Shown piece by piece: positions 10,671-21,056 of a DNA stretch of 64,000 bases (its first letter is position 1; each line of letters opens with the position of its first letter). A model generated the notes under the pieces. The model was given only the letters and a program-made list of their open reading frames with translations. It did not search any database and was not told the origin of the DNA. This DNA is from Kappaphycus alvarezii (taxonomy: Eukaryota; Rhodophyta; Florideophyceae; Gigartinales; Solieriaceae). Location of the stretch: contig NADL03000134.1 in NCBI GenBank assembly GCA_002205965.3, forward strand, positions 151,899-215,898, in the 5' to 3' direction. A program made the translations under genes and the position numbers.

Positions 10671-12760
10671 TCAGTGCATCTTGGACCTTACCAATCCAGA
10701 ACGGCGACTGACTTGTACAACTTCCCCACGCACCGCTACAAAGTCATTGATAATATACTCCAGATCATTTCGTGTTTCTTCATCCTGACTTATCGGAATA
10801 TTATCTTGTTCAAAATCAATGCATATTGAATCCTTAAGTACATGTTTGGAGTGCTTTCCATTCAACTCAAAAGTCTCTGCCAGATTCCAATGTAGCTGAT
10901 CCTGTTGATTCTTGTAAACTTCATTGACGAGAGCTTGAAGTTCAGCCATCTTCTTTACGCTGTTTATGCGTGTCTCCTCTGAAAGGAGGCGCTCCTTACT
11001 TTTCTTTTTCCTGTAGGACTGACGAGCTTGGTTGTTGGTGTACTTCGATGATCAGGAGTACGAAGAAGAAAACCGGACTGTGTCTCACCAAAGACTCCAT
11101 TAATAGATTTCCAGTCATCATTGCAGCCGAGACGCACCGAGCATCCTGTTCTATATGAATCTCTTTCACATTTAGGTTGCCCATTTATCCTGTGAAAACG
11201 AAAGTATCGGTATTTAGAGAAACAAGCAACTTTTGCAATACACTTTTGTTGAACGCAGAGCCCAGAAAAGTTTGCGATATGAAGCATTCGGGTGACAGAT
11301 GGTTGTGGAGTGTAAGACTTCCGTAGTTGCTCCATTAGCTCTGACATAGTGATTGCATCATTAGTGCGTAAACGACGAGATGTGCCTGAAAGTCTGATCA
11401 ATATCAGCATGAGTATGACCAATTGGCAGGAAGGAGGCAAAAATCTCACAGAAAACACCCCAAGCAACTAGAGACTCGAGATAGCAGAACATATACCGAT
11501 TATTATTCTATCTGGTACAGTTATCTAGCTGAAGAAATAAACATCCGAAGAGCGGATTTGACACTTTTCACGGAAATGTTCTGTGGAGGGCCTCGATTAC
11601 ATGGTTAGCCCCAGTTTCAAACTGTTCAGTCTTGTATATAAAGAAAGAGACTTAACTGGGCCATGTTCTAAGACGCCGACGAGTTTAACCTTGAGACTGT
11701 GCCCAGTAGTGGCCTTTGTGCGGAAAGTAAAGTGTGGTAATCCAAAGGCAGACTGATCAGCTCCATCTACAATGAGAGAGAAAAATTTTCCGGATAAAGC
11801 GCAGCTCTTTGACATTTCTTTTGATATTCACGCCGTTCTTGCTCCACCCACCATAGAGATGTGTAAACGCCTTATCTGTTTCAACTGAATTGATAATCTC
11901 TCATCAGTTCCGCCCTGGCCAAAGCGTCAGCGAGTGTTTCCACATTCTTCACACTTCGTAAAGCGATGTACGTTGCGAACTTTTATCGAGGGACAAAATT
12001 TGTTCCATATATCATAGTAAATAGCTTTCTGACGGTGGCGGGTGATGGTAAAGTTGTGTATGCTCTTCAATAAACATCTCGTATACTCTCACTTTCTGAA
12101 AGTACGGAAGATGAAATTCATCCTATCGGTCATGCTATCTGCGGACTCTCTGCGAGCCTTTCGAGGTAGCAGATAATGCTATCTTTTTGGACTGCTGAAT
12201 GCCGCCTACTTAGTCCCTTTGAATCATTCAAAATTTTTGCGTGCGGTGTCTGCTTCACTGATGCGTGCATGTCCCGTGAAAATCCGAACGTCTGCTCCAA
12301 GAAGCTGTAGCATACTGCTATTCCGTTTAAGTGAAATTTTCGAGTTTGGTTCTAGCAATCCACTCAAATACGTGCGGCGACATGATTGACTTGAGAGCAA
12401 CACCTGCGACACTTCTGCTTTTAAGAATCGTATGTCGGTGTTTTCAAAACACTTCAACCCATCACAACATTTCATTGAACGAAACTTTTTGGTAGGAATA
12501 TCCGCTAAATCCAACTTCCTCTTCTTTCGTAAACGTGTTTTCCTCATTCTTCCTCCTCGGCGGGACTTGTAGCGATACGGACGCTGCGGCCGACCAATTC
12601 CTTGATATTCATTGATTCGCTGTGAGTGCGGGCCTGAGCTTGTACCAACAAACCCTGTCGATGTAGATAAGGAGTAACTTTCATCGAGACATTCCCCAAA
12701 CTGCTTTCTAGATGAATTTTCAGCATCAATCGGAGCTCGATGTTTTCCCTGGCTTGCCAC
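10671..12760 (-). pseudogene. DDE-like transposase pseudogene (DGADQ / GHTHxDxDQ type)
   Basis: Minus-strand remnant in several frames. In order it shows a basic N-terminus, a first Cys pair (MKCCDGLKC, about 12440-12480), and a long helical stretch. Then come FTKCEEC (about 11930), SLIVDGADQSAFGLPHF (about 11735-11790), and, after about 330 bp, FLPIGHTHADIDQTF (about 11385-11430). The IDG(A/M)DQ...LPH and LP(V/I)GHTHEDIDQ pair is typical of a large eukaryotic family of transposase-like proteins (DUF7869-like; name from memory). I infer that the first Asp and the D-D pair belong to the DDE site. The 90-codon ORF 10671-10949 is the probable C-terminus. The 12544-12858 ORF is mostly a shadow. 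At least four frame changes make it inactive. It is the best candidate for the transposase that moved the 13.6-kb element. Confidence 0.7.
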
Positions 12761-12964
12761 GCATGTGTCCTTGAATTAAAGCTGAACGCGAACTGTTGCA
12801 AAGATGCCTCCAAAATTCTAGTGAAGAAGTGTTTTATCACTGCCTCTGCATGCTGCACTGAGGGAAAGGGAAATAGTAGAATTGTAATACGAAGAAAAGT
12901 TGCAGATATATCAAGACTGAATATTTCGATGTATTGGCGAGCTTTACTGTTTCATCAAGAATGA

Positions 12965-14310
12965 ACATCAAACAACAGTTCAAGCGAATCACATCTGATT
13001 TTCTTCTTCCGCGGGAGAAAATGGTGGCGGAAATATGGATAGATACTACATTGAAAAGCCGTTGAGAACCTGTTCAGCGATATTGATATTCTAGCAACAC
13101 ATTAGAGGGTCCTTGCGTAAATGAAATTGTTATAATGAAACTTTATGTACTGTGCATATTCTGATTGGTTATGAAGCAGTAGTTAGCTCGACCTTGAAAC
13201 AATCAAACACATCCGGGAAATACACAGATACCTAAAACTACTTTGATTTGGCCGATCTCCAATGTAATATTGATATTCCGCTAGATGTCTAATTTCAAAT
13301 AGCGGCGGAAGTGTTTACTGATATTGATATTTAAAAAGATGTTGCTCTCAATTATTAATTTTGATTATTTCCTTTCTGCTTGAGTGAATAAAACGTTGAT
13401 TCTAACGATTCCTTAAATCATACGATAGATTGTATCGTTGCAATCATGGACCTTCTCACATATTATTATAGTGGCTTCGATGACAAAAATGCTTCAGAAG
13501 TGACATATTAGCAACATACGTACTGGCGGTGTAGATCATAGATATGTAAGCTTCTACTCTTAGAAAATCAATCAATAATGGAAAAATTAATCTAAAACGA
13601 GAGCATAACGAGTTGAGACTTGTCTCCCAAAGGGATTGTGGTTCTTTATTTTACGTTTCATTAACTCACTGTCATACTTGCGTATGGAAGTGCCGGAGTG
13701 CCAGTAACACGAAAGTAATTTCAGTACGCAGGCAGCCCGTGATGCGGGATCACTGAAAAAAAATCAAAAGGCGTACGTCTGTAACAGTTTAATATTTCCA
13801 TCACAGCCTCTTGTTGATAGCAATTGCTCTTACAGGCAAAAAAAACACCGAATACTAGGACAAAATGTAGTCCTGCGGGTAAGAAAAGTTTCAATATATT
13901 CGTCGGCTACGATACTAAAGGTTTTCTTATTGTTCTTCTTTGCAATACATCAATGATTCTTATTACAAGTAAATGATTCATTTTACGACGTATGATACCA
14001 AATGATTCGTTCGCCTGGGTAAATCATACGAAACGGCTTTTCACCTAGAAGTTGGCCTTACTGTTCACACATACTGATTGTGTTGATTGCTTTCAGAAAA
14101 ATTGACAGCTTTTGTCTTGCTAATCGTTAAAAAATTGTACTCGAACCTAACGAATAATGATTTCTGAACGTAACATTCATGACCCAAAGAGTCCATAACT
14201 AAGACTTTTTCCTCTGTTGCGCGATTTGCACCTATTTTCATGTTGGAAATACTGAGTCAGCGTTCGTTCTGAAAATGAATTGAATATATATAGAGTTTAT
14301 TGAGCGGCGA
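12965..14310. other. AT-rich spacer between divergent transposon genes
   Basis: No ORF or motif recognised. It separates the minus-strand transposase from the plus-strand ParB/methyltransferase gene, so a bidirectional promoter region is plausible but not shown. Short TCGTATGATT-type repeats occur near 13410-13435 and 13975-14035. Confidence 0.4.
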
Positions 14311-14319
14311 GGAAACTGC

Positions 14320-16685
14320 ATAACCTCCATCTTCAAAAATCATCGCCCTTGGTACATCGACCGAAAAAAGAATCGATTTTCCCTCCCAATACATGGAATG
14401 CCTCAGAAAAACAAAGCTTATGAGAACTCCTTTCGGCGTGGAAAATCTCGTAACGGAGATGAGGTGGTAAGCTATGTTTGCTGATGTCATGGAAGGATCT
14501 CTGAACACAACAGTGGAGCCGGCTTCTTGCATTCCCCTCACATGCATCCGCAAAATCAGCCGTTCAGGTGTTGAGCGCATGAAAAGGATCTTCGGGAACG
14601 TTGACAGAGCCATTTGAGGGGCGCAGATGTGAATAACGAAGTGGGAATAGTTGCAGGTTCCGACTCTCCTATCGTGATTCCCCTCACTGGCACGTTCCAT
14701 CGATACGTTGTCAATCATTTTAGAGAGACTCAAGAAATGTCGGAGGCAGAAGCAAAACATTTTTCAAACTCTCGAGATGAGTGGTTTGGAATATTGGACG
14801 GTATGCACAGGTTAATTGCTTTGCAAGAATTGATTGAGGATGATTTCGGTAGCTGGAAAGGCTCTTCGTGGCCAGTAACGATCTTGAAAGGTGGCCACGA
14901 TATTGGAAAGCTGAGACAACTTGCAAGGCATTCAAAATTCTAAACAACTCTGCAGAATTCTATGTAGAGACAACTTTTTACGACACATTGCGGGGACTTC
15001 GAGACGAGGCTTCTAGATTGTGTGCTACGGCAAATGGAAAACAACCTTTGGCCAAAGATGTGGCATCCACTTCGACGGAATGACACATAGAAAGGAGAGT
15101 ACTATTAAGCAGACTGCAGCAACTGCATTGCGTTTGTCAGAGGACGTTATAGAAGTGATTGATGAAATTATGAATTCTGAACACCCGTAACTCGTTTCTA
15201 TTGCGACAGAGAAGGGCAATTCGAGCCAAAAGGAAGTTATGGTACTATTTGACTGCCGTGTGTATCGCCGATTCGTCAATATTACGTCTCTGAAGTCCGC
15301 ACGGCATTTATGAGGGCAGAGGTGCCGACGAAGTGAAAGCACAGATTAACACTCTTTATAGACTGCGAGGTCTTTGCAGGGCTAATGGATACAAGGCGGC
15401 TTCGTACAAAGTCGTGTTGGATCAGTTCAGAGAGCTAAAGCAGCAATGAAAGAAGCTCAAAAGTTCGAAATCTACTTGAAAAAGATCAGTGGCCGGAAGA
15501 TATGGCAACAATTCATCGAAACTTTTACAGACATGCAAATTTGATGATGACGTGCAATAATGCAGGAAATGATCGTGATATACTACCAACAATACTAGAA
15601 AAGTATCGTCACGCTTCCCTCTGTCGCTCCCAGAAAGAAGCCAAGTATAAGGCATCCCTTGAACCTGAGAGAGAACATTTGCACCCACACTTGGGAGAAA
15701 AGTAGCAAGGACAAGAATCATGCGACCAGAGTGTGACGCCCAAGAAGATGATACATCAGAGGATTCGATCGAGAATCCTCAACTGGATGAAGAGGATGGG
15801 ATTGCTTCCGCAGAGTTTAGGGGAGATCGATGTTTGACGCTCAAGAAGGCGACGTGTTCTAAATCTCGGGGAGTATCATCCCACGTACACAATGTTCAGA
15901 GAGGCTCGAAATAGCACAACCGGATCGGTATGGAATAGATTTTTGGAAGAATTCGGTATTCATTGCCATCAAATGAAGTGGCAGATGTTTTACAAGGGAA
16001 AATTGAGGAAGATGCTCCCTTATTTGACATGATATTGACCGATCCACCATATGGTACTCCAAAGTCGCGCTCGCGAGCCGGTACTGCGTACGAAACTTTG
16101 TAGGGGACGAGGAAATGAGAGCTGTTGCCCAGGTTTCTCGTAAAGTACTGCGTCCTGGAGGATGGTTTTTGTGTCACGTCTATGCTTTACACTAAATGGC
16201 TGTCAGCTTTTCGGGATTGCGGTTTCGTCGGACTAGATACCCTTTCGTTATGGTGAAGAACACCTCGGAACTACAACAGTGGCGTGGTGATGACTTTCCA
16301 CAAAATGCGTCTGAGTTTGCGTTTTTTGCCAGAGCACCAGGAAAACGTACTGATGGATTTAAAACGGACCTACGAAGTCCATATCATACAATATTGACAA
16401 AAGAAAAGCGAAAATTTGCTGCCATCACAAATGTTCCTGTCAATCGAAACAAACTGCTCAAACCTGGTACGAAGTCCCAGTTTTTGTTGAGGAGAAGAGC
16501 ACGAAGCTTCTTTGCGAGTTGCTAACAACTTTCTGCCCCGAAGGAGGACTTGTTTTAGATCTATATGATGGCACTTTAACGACTGCAATTTCTTGCCTGG
16601 AAACTGGCCGAAAATGTGTGGCTATAGAAAAGAATGCAGATTGCTATCGTTTAGCATTTCAGCGGCTCCGAAAAGTAGCACTCTA
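14320..16685 (+). pseudogene. ParB-like domain plus DNA methyltransferase pseudogene
   Basis: A single plus-strand gene broken into several frames. The first part (14320-14943) carries RSGVERMKRIFGN, SPIVIPLTG and DGMHRLIALQEL (14798-14833), the layout of ParB/Srx-like domains. An eroded helical middle follows (15000-15710). The last part is a DNA methyltransferase. It has catalytic motif ILTDPPYGTP (16032-16061), KVLRPGGWFL (about 16144-16175), a target-recognition-like segment (16257-16440), and then VLDLYDGTLTTA (16552-16587), which stands where the AdoMet-binding F-x-G-x-G motif is expected. It ends with GRKCVAIEKNADCY. The DPPY-before-AdoMet order is that of beta-class N6-adenine or N4-cytosine enzymes, common in phages and bacteria. 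Stops and frameshifts near 14943, 15083, 16102 and 16190 show it is dead here. Confidence 0.75.
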
Positions 16686-16721
16686 GATCTCTCTACAACG
16701 CAAGGGAAGAGCTAACAAACG

Positions 16722-17110
16722 TATGGCACTTAGCCACTCACGAAAACCAGCCGTATCTGTCAATTCGAGCCCATCAATTATTGCAATGAAATATCCAGAT
16801 ATGAATCCCGCAGACATCTGCGGCAGCAGACATTCCCAGTAAAAGAGTCCAATGACATTGAAAGGAGGACATATCGTAAGGCTTTTTAATGAGGGACGCA
16901 TTGTAGGGATGGGTACTATTCAGGTGAGGTCCAAGATCCCTCTTTGCTGAAGAGAAGTATTCATGGATTTACGTTAAGAGAATTCGAAATTGCAGGACAA
17001 GATCTAATGTGCATCTATAATGTTAGAATTTCTCAGGGAATGGGTTCCCTGCTATATCCAGACAATTTTGGAGGAATAGAGTGTATTCAAGTAACACTTG
17101 GTGAAATAGG
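16722..17110 (+). pseudogene. Possible third transposon gene, DUF8039-like
   Basis: Directly after the methyltransferase stop, two plus-strand frames give a plausible short protein. One holds GGHIVRLFNEGRIVGMGTIQ (about 16864-16924). The next holds HGFTLREFEIAGQDLMCIYN and LYPDNFGGIECIQV (about 16962-17095). The pattern of a valued strand, RIVG-G, HG--L and a Pro/Asp turn resembles small domains seen with plant and algal transposases (DUF8039-like, from memory). The homology is weak and one frameshift is needed. Its 3' end merges into the foldback at 17088. Confidence 0.3.
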
Positions 17111-17168
17111 CGCCATCTCAAAGAGATGGCGCCAAAGAGATGGCGCCTATTTCACCAAGTGTTACTTG
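17088..17168. repeat. Perfect foldback: 32-bp arms, 17-nt loop
   Basis: 17088-17119 and 17137-17168 are exact inverted copies (each arm contains AGGCGCCATCTC). The 17-nt loop itself holds a further GAGATGGCGCC. Perfect arms in a region otherwise full of decay suggest a recent event, such as templated repair or a small foldback insertion, or a sequencing or assembly artefact. Confidence 0.85.
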
Positions 17169-17519
17169 GGATCTCAAAGAAATGGAACCTGATAGTTAGC
17201 GGGATCTCCTCATAAGCATAGTATCCATAACAAAGACAGAGTTACATGTTGGAAAAACAGAACTGGTTTCGATATAGTTTTCACTACAGCTTAGCCCATA
17301 AGAAAGTATTTTCCATCACGTTTCGCCAACATCTTGACCTACCGGTACATGGGGATTACATAGCCCCGATACGCTACCACCACGGCCACGGGCCAGCTGA
17401 CCCGCGTAAAGGTCTATTCTCGCAAGGCCGCCGGTGGCGCTGAGCTCACTGGTGCAGCAAAGGTCCAGATAATTCAGTCATAACTGTAAGGAGTTTGTTC
17501 CTCCTAAAATATTTGCACA
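17169..17519. other. Transposon right-end spacer
   Basis: No convincing gene. A GC-richer island (about 17340-17450) has an open plus-strand frame (GQLTRVKVYSRKAAGGAELT) that I do not recognise. Confidence 0.35.
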
Positions 17520-17602
17520 CATGTTCTCTACTGTACTCCATTGTACTCCACTGTAATCCACTATCTTGAACTGTGCTCCAGTTTACTGCACTGTACTCTA
17601 CT

Positions 17603-17648
17603 GTACTGTTTCTGCAATGTAGATTCTGAAATTGAGTAAATGGTTGTT
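17603..17648 (-). repeat. Right terminal inverted repeat
   Basis: The reverse complement starts AACAACCATTTACTC and matches the left end at 4083. The subterminal run of TACTGTACTC motifs (17520-17612) lies just inside it. AATG (17649-17652) follows directly. Confidence 0.75.
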
Positions 17649-17652
17649 AATG

Positions 17653-18960
17653 ACCGAAAGTTATCTCACATGTGCTGCGTAGTTTTCTCGGCATCATTAA
17701 AAGTTCTGGATGAAAAAGCGACTGGTCATCTAAAACTTGTTTCCTGCTGTTCCAGCACTGCGCAAATTTCATATTGTGAAGCATATGTGGCTACGTAGAT
17801 AGGCAGTGTAGCATCGAAATTTCTGAGAACTAGAGCGCTGCAAAATAGTTGTTTGAGTACTTTGAAAGCATCATCTTGGGGGCGGCCCCATTGAAAATTG
17901 ACATTTTTCATCAATTCTGTCGGAGATTTAGCAAGTATTGAACAAAATTTCACGAATCTCCGGTAGAAATTGACAGAACCAAGAAAATATTGTACTTTTT
18001 GCTTATTCTTTGGTATTAGCCATTCCATGACTGCACTTATCTTATTTGGACCAACAGAAATACTGCTTTGAGAAATAGTGTGTCCAAGGTACTCCACTTT
18101 TGTAACTCCAAGAACGCATTTAGATAATTCACCAAACAAACTTTCCTTTCTGAAGATTTCGGGCAAAGTTCGAATATGATCCAAGGGATCTTTCTATGTC
18201 TTTCTGTAGATAAGACTTTCATCCAGATAGAAGATCACAAGTGAGTCGAACTGGACCTTGAAATTTTCATTCATTAGGTTCGTGAAAGTATATAGGGCAT
18301 TGGAGAGTCTAAATGGCAAAGCAAGAAATTCAAAGTGATCGTATCGTGTCCTGAAGGACGTAAATGGATTCTAATCTTCGTGTAGTCTAATCTGGTGATA
18401 GCAAGATCTAAGATCGAATTTGCTGAAGTAGTTTTTTCATTCAAACTGGTCGAAAATATCGTCAATTGGTGGTAAGGGGTAACTGTTTCCAAATTAGTCT
18501 ATTTAAGGCTTTTTAATAAACAGACATCTGTATAACATAACCTTTTTTGCTCAAGAATAGATTCTGAGCTATCTAAAGGCTCTAACACGGTCGAATAAAC
18601 TCAGTTTCTAGTAGCTCGTTCAAAACTTTTCAAATTTTTAACGCCTTTCTTTCAGAAAGTGTATAGATATCTCTCTTCTGCGTTATTTCTCCTTCCTATA
18701 ATACTGTTTCAAAGTTCTGCTTTCTCCTTGGTGGAGAAAACCTTGGAAAATTCTCTACAAATGCATCTGCAGATGTTCGAAAACGTTTTGTACGTATCGA
18801 GGGTAATCTGGTGCTCTTGGCTCACTGGAACGTAAACGTCTAAGTGAAACTGCAAATAACTCATTTTTTCATCTAAAACACTAACTGCGGTACTAAAAGA
18901 TACAATTGGACTAAATTAGGCATCATCAACAATAACTACGAATGAATTTCCATTATGTTC
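17653..18960 (-). pseudogene. gypsy-1 pol: reverse transcriptase and RNase H start
   Basis: Continuation of the gypsy-1 pol on the far side of the DNA transposon. From high to low coordinates: the segment between protease and RT (18780-18950), then RT with FSKFDLRSCYHQI (about 18400-18440), LPFRLSNALYTF (about 18280-18320), and the degenerate active site FYLDESLIY (about 18205-18232, where YxDD is expected). Then KVEYLGHTIS and FLGSVNFYRRFVK follow (17960-18100), and the RNase H start AVLEQQE and FSSRTFNDAEK (17690-17760). The LDE in place of LDD and several stops show inactivation. Confidence 0.8.
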
Positions 18961-19560
18961 GAATTTCACCTTGTTATTAAGAAAATGAAGGGGAAAAAGA
19001 AGAATGATGCGTTATTTTTTGTGGGCAAGTGCGCACTACACAGGACCTCGGTTTCCGCTAGACGGAAGATTCCGGGGAATAGCTGAACCAATTGCCCACT
19101 CAAGCGAGAAAGGGACCTTAAGAAAACTCCACCACCTAAACCAAGTATTCAGGAGCTTTAAACAACTCTCGCTGCAAGCAAAAAGACTTGGAGATATTGA
19201 CTGCGGCAAAATCGGCGAGAACGCCGGAGTAACGAGCTTGACGACCAGCCCGCAGGGCTGTGAAGACAACAAACCCCTCGCAGTCCGTCAAAATGACGGC
19301 GTAATGAATCGCGGTAGGGTACGGTGGACTTCGCAAACCTTGTTCGAGTAGTAGAGCCATTCTTGTACACCTTTACAATTTCATCTCACGTGCGCTGGGG
19401 GCGCGGAGATGCAATCTGTTACAGTACAAAGGTAATAATAAATCAACGTGCAGCTGTACTCTATGTACTGTAACAAAATGCAGCACTGTGCATTTATATT
19501 TGAGTGCGTTAGCTGAGTTGGTATTTGGATCACACTCTGTTAGGATACTCTTATCTATCT
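18961..19560. other. GC-richer island inside gypsy-1, between protease and RT
   Basis: The stretch 19020-19390 is richer in GC than the flanking gypsy-1 sequence and is open for 115 codons on plus (19004-19351) and for 70-80 codons on minus. I recognise no domain on either strand. A TACTGTAC-type cluster (19420-19490) follows it. The composition and position suggest a small insertion, but I could not find target duplications. Confidence 0.4.
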
Positions 19561-19569
19561 TGTATATGA

Positions 19570-20010
19570 TGGTCTGCGATAGTTAATACCTTGGCGATAC
19601 AGTGTAAAAACCTACGGACGATACCCATAACCACTGTGTAACACAATCCACTCGATGTTGCCATCGACAAGAACGTTGCAGCAAGAGCTCTGCAGTTGAT
19701 AATAAGGCAATTGATTTTCGTACCATGCGAAGCTCACGATTTTTTCCAAGAATTGCATCATAACGCTTCAACGGGCTTACGGCAAAATACAGCGGTTCAA
19801 TATGGGCCGTAGTCAGTACAATGGTGGCAGCAATAATTAATTATTGAATTATCTGAGTTGCGCTGTTAGCCATTTCAGTCAGATCTATGGAATCTCTGGT
19901 CCCTATTTGATGTTTCTTGTAGAACGATTCACACAGAAAGTTGATCTCATCAACAAGGTCTATAAGGAGCTTTGCTGGCTCACCAGCAACTATACCCTTG
20001 ATATTTGAGC
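19570..20010 (-). pseudogene. gypsy-1 aspartic protease remnant
   Basis: Minus strand. AKLLIDLVDEINFL (about 19938-19980) stands where retropepsins have a hydrophobic pair followed by D(S/T)GA. SFYKKHQI, HIEPLYFAVSP and YDAILGK (about 19755-19800) follow in the normal spacing, YD-ILG being the second conserved block of gypsy proteases. The catalytic DTGA has become DLVD and stops interrupt the frame, so the enzyme is dead. Confidence 0.65.
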
Positions 20011-20489
20011 GGCCTTGTGATTTCTCTCAAGTGCCGGGCAGAATGTTTCAATGGACGTTAAATTCGATGTTATGGTGGGTAAAATGGATCATTTTGTTTG
20101 CTTCAACGATAAATCTTGGGTTTCTTTCCATAAGTCAAGTGTTCTAATGGTTCATCAATTAAAGGGACTGACTGGGGATCTTCAATCAGTTCCTCCGGGT
20201 TTTTGGACAGTTCTTAGCCATGCTGCCTTTCTGTCTGCGCCTGAGATAGAGACCTTCGCGCTTACGTCTTTCACGTTCTTCTTTGCCAAGCTTTAATAAA
20301 CTGAGAGTGTTATTTTTCAGCCCCAGTATCATTTCTAGGTTCCCAATTTCCTCTGGTACTGGACTGCAGTTTCAAGACAAAGAGCTTCCATTTCAATTCT
20401 TCTCTCTGAATAATTTGGTAGGTTACCGGTTCCAGAACGCCAATAGGCTGATTCCAATCGCTCTGAATCTCTCATGAGGTAGGCTTGAC

Positions 20490-21056
20490 GTTTTCTTTGT
20501 TGCAAAACAAGTCCCAGATAGAGGGCTTTAAACCGCGAGAATAACGATCTACCTGGTCTTTACCTCCAATTTCGTGCATATCCAATATAATTTTGTTTGT
20601 GGTCTTCTTTGAAGGTAAGAACATCATTGACTTGTTTCGAGCGAGCTAGCTGGTCTTGAGCGATCTTCTCTTTGTTCAATGTTTCAAAAAGCTAGATCAA
20701 GGCACACTATATGGTCTGCCAAGAACTTATTCTTTCCATTCTTCTGATTTTGGAGTGGACCATCCGCCACTCAGGGGATTTCCCAGCCAAGAAGGTGAAT
20801 GCTATATGCAGGAGTCCGCTGCCATCTTTTCATCGAGGTAGTTGTCCATCTGAAGACACCAGCTCCAATTTTGATCCATTTCCAGTGAATGTAGTTGGCT
20901 TGTTTTTCTTTGGGACAGACTGACTATCCAAGGTACATTACTTAACGAACTGGCCTTGATTCGGGCTTTTACCAGTTCAGACTCTAAAAAATACCATTTG
21001 CTCTGCAATAGAAAACTATGATCTGTGTGCGACAATGCAGCTATTTTCATACTCAA
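20490..21056 (-). pseudogene. gypsy-1 gag (capsid) remnant
   Basis: Minus-strand fragment in changing frames. W-hydrophobic helices (LAGKSPEW, about 20770) are followed by LFETLNKEKIAQDQL (about 20655-20700), QVNDVLTFKEDH and FSRFKALYLGL (20500-20630). The distribution of aromatic and helical positions is that of retrotransposon gag capsid domains (PF03732-like). The stretch 20010-20490 between it and the protease shows only eroded sequence. Confidence 0.5.

Larger units (their letters stand above)
4083..17648. mobile_element. 13.6-kb TIR DNA transposon carrying transposase and methyltransferase pseudogenes
   Basis: The left end (4083) and the reverse complement of the right end (17648) both start AACAACCAT and share CTCAATTTCAGAATC and GCAGAA-ACAGTAC, giving an imperfect inverted repeat of about 45 bp. 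AATG lies immediately outside both ends (4079-4082 and 17649-17652), consistent with a 4-bp target duplication. When the insert and one AATG are removed, the gypsy-1 RNase H reads on from the STCE-type motif to the DSLKWWR-type motif, which supports the boundaries independently. Inside are an eroded DDE-type transposase (minus), a ParB-like/methyltransferase pseudogene (plus), a possible third gene (16722-17110), and nested non-LTR elements (4.4-8.9 kb). Four-bp duplications occur in several superfamilies, Sola among them. I do not assign one. Confidence 0.8.

Noticed and set aside
14257-14760. 167-codon minus-strand ORF
   Set aside because: It overlaps the ParB-like coding strand, has no motif of its own, and is best explained as a shadow.
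19500-19560. A-box-like TTAGCTGAGTTGGTA
   Set aside because: No matching B box or stems downstream; a chance match.
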